Shown piece by piece: positions 1 through 6,488 of a DNA stretch of 6,561 bases. Under the pieces are notes generated by a model that saw only the letters and a list, made by a program, of their open reading frames with translations, made no database searches and was not told the DNA's origin. The position numbers and the translations under genes were made by a program. Position 1 is the stretch's first letter, and each line of letters begins with the position of its first letter. The stretch is from Bacteroidales bacterium (GTDB lineage: Bacteria > Bacteroidota > Bacteroidia > Bacteroidales > Bacteroidaceae): positions 1 to 6,561 of the forward strand of contig JAUNIV010000144.1 in the NCBI GenBank assembly GCA_030523385.1, read 5' to 3'.

Positions 1-1004
1 CCGACGCTGTTGTGCGGCAGGCGGAGTGCGCAGAGTTCGCTGTTGCCCGGCACGATGTCTTTTCGGTATTGCGGGTTGAGGCTTCGCAGTTGCTCGATGT
101 CGATGTTGCACACATCGGCCACTTGTTGCAAATGGAGGTCTTTATCTATGTGGATGGTATCGGAATTGTTAGGCAACTGTGTTTCCATCGGACAGATGTC
201 GTGCTCACAATAATAAGTCATGATGTAATTGGCTGCAATGAAAGCAGGGACATAGCCTCGCGTCTCTTTGGGCAGGAAGTTATAAATCGTCCAATAGTCC
301 GTAGCTCCTCCGGCGCGGCGTATGGCTTTGTTGATGGTGCCCGGTCCGCAGTTGTAGGCGGCCAATACTAAGTTCCAGTCCTGATAAATGTCGTAGAGGT
401 CTTTCAGGTATCGTGCTGCCGCCCAGGTAGATTTGATAGGGTCGCGCCGTTCGTCAATCAGCGTATTGGTCTTCAGTCCGTAGATTTTGCCGGTAGCCAG
501 CATGAATTGCCACAAACCTGTAGCCCCCTGGCGTGAAACAGCCACCGGATTGAGTGCAGACTCAATGATGGGCAGGTATTTCAGTTCCATAGGCAGGTCG
601 TAGAGGTCGAGGGCTTCCTCGAAGATAGGCATGTAGAAGTTGGTGGCGGCCAGCATGAACGAAACTTTGTTGCGCAGGCGCACGGCATACATGTCAATGA
701 ACTTACGCACGGCTTCGTTGTAGGGCATTTCGATGATGGAAGGAATTCGCGAAAGGCGATCCATGTAGATGGAATCACTCACGACGGGGTTGACGGAAGT
801 CATGTTGCAGTTCTCGCCCAGCGTGATGTAGTGTTTGGACTGCCAGTCCCAATAGAGACTGTCCATTTCCGACTGCATACTTTCGGGAATACCGATTACT
901 TCTTCTTTCCCGGTTATTTGCGAATGGACGGTGATGCTCTGGTTCTGTGCATTCACCTCCGTTACTCCTATCAAGGCCAACAGACCGATAACTATGTTTT
1001 TCAT
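1..1004 (-). CDS. mltD: MltD-type membrane-bound or periplasmic lytic transglycosylase (3' end outside window)
   Basis: Reading the minus strand from ATG at 1004-1002 gives 334 uninterrupted codons that run off the left edge, so the C-terminus is missing. Residues 1-19 form a Sec signal peptide (basic start, hydrophobic core, VNA before the likely cut). The SLT/GH23 domain covers about 125-240. The catalytic glutamate should be E148 in the motif ESALNPVAVSRQGATGLWQF, and the conserved AAYNCGPG motif lies at 215-222. Residues about 282-330 (DTIHI..LQQVAD..NIDIEQLRSLNP) look like a degenerate LysM peptidoglycan-binding repeat; more LysM units may follow outside the window. Enzymes of this family cleave the MurNAc-GlcNAc bond and leave 1,6-anhydroMurNAc ends, acting on the wall in the periplasm. 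The gene starts 4 nt after the DUF5683 stop and is probably cotranscribed with parAB. The family is clear; the exact name mltD is by similarity. Confidence 0.93.
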   Translation of the reverse strand, partial: MKNIVIGLLALIGVTEVNAQNQSITVHSQITGKEEVIGIPESMQSEMDSLYWDWQSKHYITLGENCNMTSVNPVVSDSIYMDRLSRIPSIIEMPYNEAVRKFIDMYAVRLRNKVSFMLAATNFYMPIFEEALDLYDLPMELKYLPIIESALNPVAVSRQGATGLWQFMLATGKIYGLKTNTLIDERRDPIKSTWAAARYLKDLYDIYQDWNLVLAAYNCGPGTINKAIRRAGGATDYWTIYNFLPKETRGYVPAFIAANYIMTYYCEHDICPMETQLPNNSDTIHIDKDLHLQQVADVCNIDIEQLRSLNPQYRKDIVPGNSELCALRLPHNSV

Positions 1005-1008
1005 ACGA

Positions 1009-1785
1009 CTAAAATTTGAAACAGCACTGTAGTCCCACTGCATTGGGCGTCCTATCGCGGCTGTCATTGAATATTACAGGTTTTATCTCAAGACCCAAGT
1101 CTTTGGAAATATCGAAATCAGACAGTTCGGCATCCACGTAAGCATCTATCACCGAAAGGATATACACTCCGATGAAGCAGAAGATACTCAGGTCGCGGTA
1201 TCGCCGGTAGAAGTCTTTTCGTTGTTTGAAAAGGTTCGTATAATAGTCCAGCCTGCTGCTGATGTCGTAGCCGGCAGGCAGGAAGTCTTCGTAACTTTTG
1301 GTATTCGGGTCATCGTCCATGATATCCAGGTATGCTTGCGAATAGTCCTGATACATTTTGTTGTTCCATGTCAGTGCGTAGGCACATCCCACGAAGCCGC
1401 CATACACGATGGGGAGTTTCCAATACTTCCGGTTGTATATCTGTCCGCCGCCCGGAATGACCAGTGCCATCCAGATGGAGCGGTTGGAGTTGGGAATGAA
1501 CCGTGGTTTCTTTTCCAATATCATGGCTTTCTGTATGGAGTCATTCTTTCGGGCAAGGGCTGCCGTATCCACAGGAGCTTCCAGCCGGTCAATTCTTTCT
1601 TTCTCTTCCACCAGTCTCAGACTGTCAGTCAGCAGTGTGTCTTTTTTCACCTGCACCAGCGAGTCTGTTTTCACCCCCATGCGGCGTTGGCGTGCCTTTT
1701 GGGCATACACATCCGTGCTTCCTGCCCACAGCAGGCACAGAAGCAGAAGGACGAGCAACTTATATGTATGTCTTTGTCTTTTCAA
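1009..1785 (-). CDS. DUF5683 family exported or membrane-associated protein of unknown function, probable TTG start
   Basis: This 258-residue protein has an N-terminal signal or anchor (basic KRQRHTYK, then a Leu-rich core at 10-20, VYA|Q near 28-29). A charged, probably extended linker follows at about 30-95. The conserved DUF5683 part begins at NRSIWMALVIPGGGQIYNRK (101-120), with hydrophobic segments near 104-114, 122-140 and 200-215 that could be membrane helices. The family has no established function that I know of. The start is TTG at 1785-1783. No ATG lies between the in-frame parB stop and this codon, and the next ATG (residue 36) would remove the signal peptide. The gene shares the parB reading frame, 18 nt after its stop, and ends 4 nt before the transglycosylase. 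Its place between parB and a murein hydrolase suggests an envelope role. The reading frame is certain; start and localisation are inferred. Confidence 0.85.
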   Translation of the reverse strand: MKRQRHTYKLLVLLLLCLLWAGSTDVYAQKARQRRMGVKTDSLVQVKKDTLLTDSLRLVEEKERIDRLEAPVDTAALARKNDSIQKAMILEKKPRFIPNSNRSIWMALVIPGGGQIYNRKYWKLPIVYGGFVGCAYALTWNNKMYQDYSQAYLDIMDDDPNTKSYEDFLPAGYDISSRLDYYTNLFKQRKDFYRRYRDLSIFCFIGVYILSVIDAYVDAELSDFDISKDLGLEIKPVIFNDSRDRTPNAVGLQCCFKF

Positions 1786-1803
1786 TGTCGTAATAATAAC
1801 GCT

Positions 1804-2700
1804 TTATTCTGTTTTCTTCAGCCCGTCCAGCTTTTCCATGATTCGTTCCAAATCTTCTTCGTTGTTGAACGGGATGCTGATTTTGCCTTTACCTTTTGCT
1901 GTGCACGATAATTGCACTTTCGACCCGAAGAATCCGCAAAGATGGCTCTGCAGCATGACGTATTCTTCGGACAGTTTGGCACCTTTGGGCTTTATCTTCC
2001 GGCCACCGCTTTCCACGGATTCGCCGCTGCTCAGTGCCTTGACTATTTCTTCCACCTTGCGCACCGAATATCCTTGCGACTGTATTTCGTTGAAGATGCG
2101 TATCTGCGTCTTCGGGTCATCCAGCGCCAGCAAAGCCCTTGCATGCCCCATGTCTATCTCGCGGTTTTTCAGTGCCACCTGTATCTGTGCCGGCAGTTTC
2201 AGCAAGCGCAGATAGTTGGCTATGGTGGTGCGCTTCTTTCCGATGCGTTCGCTCAGCCGTTCCTGGGTCAGTTCGTACTGTTCTATCAGGTGTTGGTAGG
2301 CCAAAGCTATTTCCAGCGAGTTCAAGTCTTCGCGCTGGATGTTTTCTATCAAGGCCATTTCCATCACGTTCTCGTCATCGGCCGTGCGGATGTAGGCAGG
2401 AATGGTCTTCAGCCCCGCCTGTATGGAAGCACGGTATCGCCTTTCTCCGGCTATCAGTTGGTAAGAATCCTCGCTCAGCTGACGCACGGTGACAGGCTGT
2501 ATGATACCTATTTCGGCAATAGAGTCCGCCAACTCCTGCAACGCTATGGGGTCAAACTCACGGCGCGGCTGGTTAGGATTGACGGAAATCTTGCTCAGCT
2601 CTATCTCGTTGATGGAAGATGAGCCGGCTGTCTTTACTTCTTCGGTCGAGATCAATGCATCGAGCCCGCGTCCTAAAGCAAATTTCTTCTGTACTGCCAT
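1804..2700 (-). CDS. parB: Chromosome-partitioning protein ParB (Spo0J/Noc family CTPase clamp)
   Basis: This 298-residue protein has the full ParB layout. The N-terminal FALGRGLDALIS (7-18) is the usual ParA-contacting segment. The ParB/Srx CTP-binding domain carries NPNQPRR (41-47), GERRYRAS (85-92) and ENIQREDLN (119-127). A KorB-type helix-turn-helix lies at about 144-170 (LTQERLSERIGKKRTTI...), with MGHARALL at 184-191, and a C-terminal dimerisation domain at about 238-298. Known family role: ParB binds parS near the origin, loads as a CTP-dependent sliding clamp, spreads, recruits condensin and stimulates the ParA ATPase. The start is ATG at 2700, with an A-rich AAAAGAA just upstream and only 5 nt after the parA stop, so cotranscription is expected. 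Length is typical and no key motif is missing. I see no complete canonical parS in the window. Confidence 0.98.
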   Translation of the reverse strand: MAVQKKFALGRGLDALISTEEVKTAGSSSINEIELSKISVNPNQPRREFDPIALQELADSIAEIGIIQPVTVRQLSEDSYQLIAGERRYRASIQAGLKTIPAYIRTADDENVMEMALIENIQREDLNSLEIALAYQHLIEQYELTQERLSERIGKKRTTIANYLRLLKLPAQIQVALKNREIDMGHARALLALDDPKTQIRIFNEIQSQGYSVRKVEEIVKALSSGESVESGGRKIKPKGAKLSEEYVMLQSHLCGFFGSKVQLSCTAKGKGKISIPFNNEEDLERIMEKLDGLKKTE

Positions 2701-2705
2701 TTCTT

Positions 2706-3473
2706 TTATTTACTATTGTGTTTTATAATTTCCTGCGCCAATGCCAAATGGTTCTTGGCTCCGGTGGAATCGGCATCGTATAAGATGGCCGGTATGCCGT
2801 GGCTCGGAGCCTCGCTCAACTTGACGTTGCGCTGTATAATGGTCTTGAACACCAGTTCCTGAAAATGCCGTTTCACCTCGTCGTATATCTGGTTGGCCAG
2901 ACGCAGACGGGAGTCGAACATAGTCAGCAGAAATCCTTCTATCTCCAGCGACGGATTTAGTTTGGATTTGATAATCTTAATGGTATTCAGCAGTTTGCTG
3001 ATGCCTTCCAATGCAAAGTATTCGCACTGTACGGGTATGATTACCGAATCGGCTGCCGTCAGTGCATTGATGGTAATCAGCCCCAATGACGGCGAGCAGT
3101 CTATCAGGATGTAATCGTATTCATCCTTCATGGGTGCCAGCACCTTTTTCATGATCTTCTCGCGGTCGTCCAGGTTCAGCATCTCTATTTCTGCTCCCAC
3201 CAGGTCGATGTGTGAAGATACGATGTCGAGTCCGTCAATGTCGGTCGTATAGATTGCTTCCCGTATATCGACTTTGTCGATGATACATTCATAGATAGAA
3301 CACTCCACCTCTTTGATGTTCACACCCAATCCCGATGATGCGTTGGCCTGTGGGTCTGCATCGATAACCAGTACTTTTTTCTCCAGCGTGGCCAGAGAAG
3401 CCGCCAGGTTGATGGTAGTGGTAGTCTTACCTACACCGCCTTTCTGATTGGCTAAAGCAATAATTTTTCCCAT
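2706..3473 (-). CDS. parA: Chromosome-partitioning ATPase ParA (Soj type)
   Basis: This 255-residue protein is a deviant Walker P-loop ATPase of the ParA/MinD superfamily. It shows KGGVGKTT (11-18, with the signature lysine K11), the Walker A' segment DADPQAN (38-44) and the Walker B stretch YILIDCSPSLG (121-131). The C-terminal RNVKLSEAPSHG (215-226) matches the Soj region that contributes to non-specific DNA binding. There is no N-terminal HTH, so this is the short chromosomal type and not the long plasmid P1/F type. Known family role: ATP-bound dimers coat the nucleoid, and ParB-parS stimulates hydrolysis to move origins apart. The start is ATG at 3473 after a purine-rich AAGAAAAAC. It is the first gene of the leftward operon and faces surE across 261 bp. 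A -7-like element lies about 120 bp upstream, leaving a leader of roughly 110 nt that contains the repeat pair. Confidence 0.98.
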   Translation of the reverse strand: MGKIIALANQKGGVGKTTTTINLAASLATLEKKVLVIDADPQANASSGLGVNIKEVECSIYECIIDKVDIREAIYTTDIDGLDIVSSHIDLVGAEIEMLNLDDREKIMKKVLAPMKDEYDYILIDCSPSLGLITINALTAADSVIIPVQCEYFALEGISKLLNTIKIIKSKLNPSLEIEGFLLTMFDSRLRLANQIYDEVKRHFQELVFKTIIQRNVKLSEAPSHGIPAILYDADSTGAKNHLALAQEIIKHNSK

Positions 3474-3540
3474 ATTAATCAGTTTTTCTTGCTGCGAAAT
3501 AACTAATTATAAGTGATTGTACCTATAAAAATCGGCAGAC

Positions 3541-3588
3541 ATTGGCAAAACTGTTGATAACTCATTGGTTTTGTTAATAACTCAACGG
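3541..3588. repeat. Tandem 20-bp-period direct repeats with DnaA-box-like 9-mers, upstream of parA
   Basis: TGTTGATAACTCATTGG (3552-3568) and TGTTAATAACTCAACGG (3572-3588) match at 14 of 17 positions with an exact 20-bp offset; their first 13 bases differ at one position only. A further ATTGG at 3541-3545 and the ATTGG ending the first unit hint at a partial third unit. On the minus strand the cores read TTATCAACA and TTATTAACA, one and two mismatches from the DnaA box TTATCCACA. Two helical turns between copies would place bound proteins on the same face. The block lies directly downstream of the predicted parA -7 element, so it would fall in the 5' leader of the operon. Function is inferred: an operator, DnaA sites, or chance in AT-rich DNA. 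Confidence 0.6.
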
Positions 3589-3591
3589 CGA

Positions 3592-3599
3592 CAAAGATA
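3592..3599 (-). promoter_or_regulatory. Predicted -7 promoter element for the parA-parB operon
   Basis: The minus strand reads TATCTTTG from 3599 to 3592, an exact match to the Bacteroides sigma-ABfr -7 consensus TAnnTTTG. I see no good -33 TTTG at the usual 19-21 nt spacing; the nearest TTTG (3615-3612) is only 12 nt away. Transcription would begin near 3585, giving a leader of about 110 nt before the parA ATG. Confidence 0.5.
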
Positions 3600-3696
3600 G
3601 CTATTTCCATCCAAATACAGCTCATTTTTTGCTTCGGGTTGTAGAAGATTAAGATTATTTTCTTTTCCGGCGGTGCATACTTCCGGCAAAGAGTTG

Positions 3697-3704
3697 TATC
3701 TTTA
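3697..3704 (+). promoter_or_regulatory. Predicted -7 promoter element for surE-lpxB
   Basis: TATCTTTA matches the Bacteroides -7 consensus TAnnTTTG except in the last base. Transcription would begin near 3711, about 24 nt before the surE ATG. A -33 element is not evident. A 7-bp direct repeat, TTCCGGC, sits just upstream at 3665-3671 and 3681-3687, too short to interpret. The surE start has an A-rich leader and no clear Shine-Dalgarno, as is usual in this phylum. Confidence 0.4.
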
Positions 3705-3734
3705 CACGCCGAGAAAACAAGGTATATAAAAACT

Positions 3735-4508
3735 ATGGAGAAAGAAAAACCGTTGATATTGCTGTCTAATGACGACGGCGTGAAGGCCAAAGGGCTGAAT
3801 GAACTGATAAAAGCATTGCATGGGATAGGAAAGATAGTGGTCATGGCGCCGGACGGACCCCGTTCGGGAGCTTCGGGTTCCATCACTTCCGAATATCCGG
3901 TGAGATATAATAAGGTAAGAGAGGACGAAGATTTGGTGGTGTACAAATGTACGGGCACTCCGGTGGATTGCGTGAAGCTGGCGCTTCATGAAGTGGTTTC
4001 CCGTCGCCCGGATTTGGTCATCGGAGGAATCAATCATGGCGATAACTCATCGGTCAATGTGCACTACTCCGGCACGATGGGAGTGGTGATAGAAGGTTGC
4101 CTGAAAGGCATTCCTTCCATCGGCTATTCGTTGTGTAACCATTCGGCCGATGCCGATTTCTCTCCTTTGTTTCCTTACGTGCGCCGCATGGCAGAAGAAG
4201 TGTTGGCCCACGGCTTGCCGCAAGGAGTGTGTCTGAACGTCAATTTCCCCGACACGCCGGCCTATAAAGGTGTGCGTATCTGCCGTCAGACTCGCGGAGC
4301 CTGGATAAATGAATGGGAAAGAAACCGCCATCCGCGCGGAGGAGAATATTTCTGGCTGACAGGCGTGTTCGACAATCACGAGCCCGAAGCAGAAGACAGT
4401 GACCATTGGGCATTGAATCACGGGTATGTAGCCGTCACTCCTACACAAATTGACGTGACGGCCTATGGGATGATGGACGAACTGAAAGGCTGGAACTGGA
4501 ACGTATGA
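3735..4508 (+). CDS. surE: 5'/3'-nucleotidase SurE
   Basis: This 257-residue protein has the SurE fold along its whole length. The metal-binding set is visible: D13 and D14 in LLSNDDGVKAKG, S44 in APDGPRSGASGS, and N100 in GGINHGDN, equivalent to E. coli D8, D9, S39 and N92. Other family marks are GTPVDCVKLAL (74-84) and HYSGTMGVVIEG (110-121). SurE enzymes dephosphorylate nucleoside 5'- and 3'-monophosphates, and some act on short polyphosphate; they are cytosolic and linked to stationary-phase or stress survival in E. coli. The start is ATG at 3735, the only one preceding the N-terminal motif. The last four bases, ATGA, overlap the lpxB start, so translation is likely coupled. Length is normal and no residue is missing. 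The pairing with lpxB gives no direct biochemical link that I know of. Confidence 0.97.
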   Translation: MEKEKPLILLSNDDGVKAKGLNELIKALHGIGKIVVMAPDGPRSGASGSITSEYPVRYNKVREDEDLVVYKCTGTPVDCVKLALHEVVSRRPDLVIGGINHGDNSSVNVHYSGTMGVVIEGCLKGIPSIGYSLCNHSADADFSPLFPYVRRMAEEVLAHGLPQGVCLNVNFPDTPAYKGVRICRQTRGAWINEWERNRHPRGGEYFWLTGVFDNHEPEAEDSDHWALNHGYVAVTPTQIDVTAYGMMDELKGWNWNV

Positions 4509-5674
4509 AGTATTATCTGATTGTAGGCGAAGCTTCGGGCGACTTGCATGCTTCCAACCTGATGCGTGCCCTGAAGCAGGAAGACGGGGAGGCGGATTTC
4601 CGTTTCTTCGGTGGTGACTTGATGGCCGGAGTAGGAGGGACGTTGGTGAAACATTACAAGGAAATGGCCTACATGGGTTTTATTCCGGTATTGTTGCATC
4701 TGCGCACCATCTTCCGCAACATGAGAGAATGCAAGGAAGACATTGTGCGCTGGAACCCCGATGTCTTGATTCTGGTAGATTACCCCGGATTCAATCTGGA
4801 CGTAGCCGAATACATCAAAAAACATACGCAGATTCCGGTATTCTATTACATTTCTCCCAAGATTTGGGCATGGAAAGAATATCGCATCAAGAACATCCGA
4901 CGGGATGTGGACGAGTTGTTCTCCATCCTGCCCTTCGAGGTGGATTTCTTTGCGAAGCATCGTTACCCGGTGCATTATGTGGGCAACCCGTGCGTGGATG
5001 CCGTGGAGGCATATCGCAAGAACCACGGGGAAAGTTTCCGCCAGTTCGCCGCCGACAATCGGTTGACCGATAAACCCGTTATTGCCCTTTTGGCCGGAAG
5101 CCGCAAGCAGGAAATCAAAGACAACTTGCCAATGATGCTCCAGGCGGCTGCGCCGTTCACGAAAGACTATCAGTTGGTGTTGGCAGGAGCACCGGGCATG
5201 GACCCGGCCTATTATCAGAAGTACATAGACAAGGATATTCCGCTGCGAATCATATTCGGTCAGACCTACCGTCTTCTGCAACAAGCCGAAGCGGCATTGG
5301 TTACTTCGGGCACGGCTACACTGGAAACTGCGCTTTTCCGCGTACCGCAAGTGGTGTGCTATTACACCCCTGTGGGCAAACTGATTGCATTCCTGCGCCG
5401 TTGCATCTTGAAGGTGAAATACATTTCTTTGGTGAACTTGGTGGCAGATAAGGAAGTAGTCCGGGAGTTGGTGGCAGACACCATGACCGTGCAGAACATC
5501 CGTTCGGAACTGACCGGCTTATTATATAATAAGGTATATAGGGAACAGATGTTGCAGGAGTACGACCGAATCATACGGATTTTAGGACCGGCAGGTGCTT
5601 CCGAAGAAGCCGCCCGCCAAATGGTTGCTAAAATAAAGAGACCACGTACAGATAGACCACAGCAGCCGGAATAG
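4505..5674 (+). CDS. lpxB: Lipid-A-disaccharide synthase LpxB
   Basis: This 389-residue GT19 glycosyltransferase condenses UDP-2,3-diacylglucosamine with lipid X to form the tetraacyl disaccharide 1-phosphate of lipid A, at the cytoplasmic face of the inner membrane. Motifs in order are GEASGDLHAS (8-17), VDYPGFN (91-97), YYISPKIWAWKEYR (114-127), YVGNP (158-162), ALLAGSRKQEI (194-204) and the C-terminal donor-binding TSGTATLETALF (277-288). The start is ATG at 4505, inside the surE stop as ATGA, so it has no space for its own promoter and probably depends on surE translation. The last 15 or so codons encode a basic, Pro/Gln-rich tail that lies opposite the end of cdsA. Positions 5518-5533 inside the gene hold a perfect AT palindrome. 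It implies an outer membrane with lipid A, as in Gram-negative Bacteroidota. Confidence 0.98.
   Translation: MKYYLIVGEASGDLHASNLMRALKQEDGEADFRFFGGDLMAGVGGTLVKHYKEMAYMGFIPVLLHLRTIFRNMRECKEDIVRWNPDVLILVDYPGFNLDVAEYIKKHTQIPVFYYISPKIWAWKEYRIKNIRRDVDELFSILPFEVDFFAKHRYPVHYVGNPCVDAVEAYRKNHGESFRQFAADNRLTDKPVIALLAGSRKQEIKDNLPMMLQAAAPFTKDYQLVLAGAPGMDPAYYQKYIDKDIPLRIIFGQTYRLLQQAEAALVTSGTATLETALFRVPQVVCYYTPVGKLIAFLRRCILKVKYISLVNLVADKEVVRELVADTMTVQNIRSELTGLLYNKVYREQMLQEYDRIIRILGPAGASEEAARQMVAKIKRPRTDRPQQPE
5518..5533. repeat. 16-bp perfect palindrome inside lpxB
   Basis: CTTATTATATAATAAG equals its own reverse complement over all 16 bases. It encodes the LLYNK part of LpxB at about residues 339-343, where codons such as TTA, TAT and AAT contrast with the G/C-ending codons around it. 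There is no loop and no U-tract, so it does not look like a terminator. Function unknown; possibly chance. Confidence 0.4.
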
Positions 5675-6467
5675 CCATGATGGCACTGTCGAAACGGTCG
5701 AGCATACCGCCGTGTCCCGGCAGGATGTTGCCCGAATCCTTAATGCCTAAGTGGCGTTTCAGCAAAGATTCCGTAAGGTCACCCCATGTGCCAAATACCA
5801 CAACGGTCAGTGCCAGCCCCACCCATACCCCTGTGGACATGAAGGGAAAGAAGTGTGCCAACACGCACGATGCGATGATGCAGAACACACCTCCGCCTAT
5901 TGAGCCTTCCCAAGATTTCTTAGGTGAGATGCGTTCAAACAAACGATGCTTGCCGAAGAGCATCCCTGTGCAATAGGCTCCCGTATCGTTCACCCAGTTG
6001 AAGATGAAAATGGAAAGTGGCAGGATGGCATTGTATTGCGAAATGCTTATGGTATCATCCGAATGGAAGGCCAGCACATTGAGCAGCGCAAACGGCAATG
6101 CAATATACATCTGGCTCAGCATGGCGTAAGCCCAGTTGTGGAGCGGATTCTTTTTCTTCAGATAAAGCTCACTCACCATCAGATAGATGAGCAAAGCTAA
6201 ATAGGGAATGAAGATTCCCGTCTGCGACGGGTCTATGCCGAAATAGAAGAAGCACAAAAACAAAAACACACCTGCCAATATGCAGATGCGTTTGTTTACC
6301 TGTACCCCTTCCATGCGGTTTACCAAATTACAAAACTCATTGACAGCCAAAGCACTGATAAGCGCAAAAAGGATGCCGAAAGATATAAATCCCCCTATGA
6401 TGCAACCTATCAGTACGGCCACGAAGATAATACCAGTTATGGTACGTTGTATGAAATTGCTTTTCAC
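5628..6467 (-). CDS. cdsA: Phosphatidate cytidylyltransferase (CDP-diacylglycerol synthase) CdsA
   Basis: This 279-residue, very hydrophobic protein carries the complete CDP-alcohol-type cytidylyltransferase signature at 234-260: S-LLKR-(4)-KD...PGHGG-LDR-D. NWVNDTGAY (157-165) and SPKKSWEGSIGG (181-192) are further conserved CdsA segments. Several membrane helices are apparent, for example about 12-45, 62-76, 82-97, 115-133, 147-158, 192-210 and 214-227, with a final one ending at the C-terminus. The enzyme uses CTP and phosphatidic acid to make CDP-diacylglycerol and pyrophosphate at the inner membrane, feeding all phospholipids. The start is GTG at 6467-6465, chosen because no ATG precedes the first helix and the stop of the upstream gene is 21 nt away. 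The 3' end overlaps lpxB, read the other way, by 47 bp. It is likely cotranscribed with the upstream ftsH-like gene. Confidence 0.97.
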   Translation of the reverse strand: MKSNFIQRTITGIIFVAVLIGCIIGGFISFGILFALISALAVNEFCNLVNRMEGVQVNKRICILAGVFLFLCFFYFGIDPSQTGIFIPYLALLIYLMVSELYLKKKNPLHNWAYAMLSQMYIALPFALLNVLAFHSDDTISISQYNAILPLSIFIFNWVNDTGAYCTGMLFGKHRLFERISPKKSWEGSIGGGVFCIIASCVLAHFFPFMSTGVWVGLALTVVVFGTWGDLTESLLKRHLGIKDSGNILPGHGGMLDRFDSAIMAIPAAVVYLYVVSLF

Positions 6468-6488
6468 GGTATTCTATGTTTTAAAGTC

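Noticed and set aside
532..540. CGTGAAACA, a half of the canonical parS palindrome TGTTTCACGTGAAACA; a similar half-match GTTTCAC occurs at 2870-2876 inside parA.
   Set aside because: Only one arm matches in each case; the full 16-mer at 525-540 agrees at about 10 positions. Both lie in coding sequence where the amino acids explain them. No complete parS was seen by eye in the window.
3665..3687. TTCCGGC direct repeat (3665-3671 and 3681-3687) upstream of the surE -7 element.
   Set aside because: Seven bases repeated twice at a 16-bp offset is weak evidence for an operator without comparison to relatives.
3503..3958. A 151-codon minus-strand reading frame spanning the parA-surE gap and the start of surE.
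   Set aside because: It starts opposite conserved surE codons, has no recognisable domain and no upstream promoter, and crosses the regulatory region. It is a shadow frame.
4463..5350. A 295-codon minus-strand open frame opposite lpxB, and a 229-codon plus-strand frame at 1222-1911 opposite DUF5683/parB.
   Set aside because: The real genes on the other strand carry clear family motifs throughout. The antisense products are rich in His, Gln, Arg and Cys without domain structure, as expected for frames that mirror coding sequence.
6468..6488. Possible terminator or promoter between the ftsH-like gene and cdsA.
   Set aside because: The 21-nt gap shows no inverted repeat, U-tract or TAnnTTTG element; cotranscription is the simpler reading.
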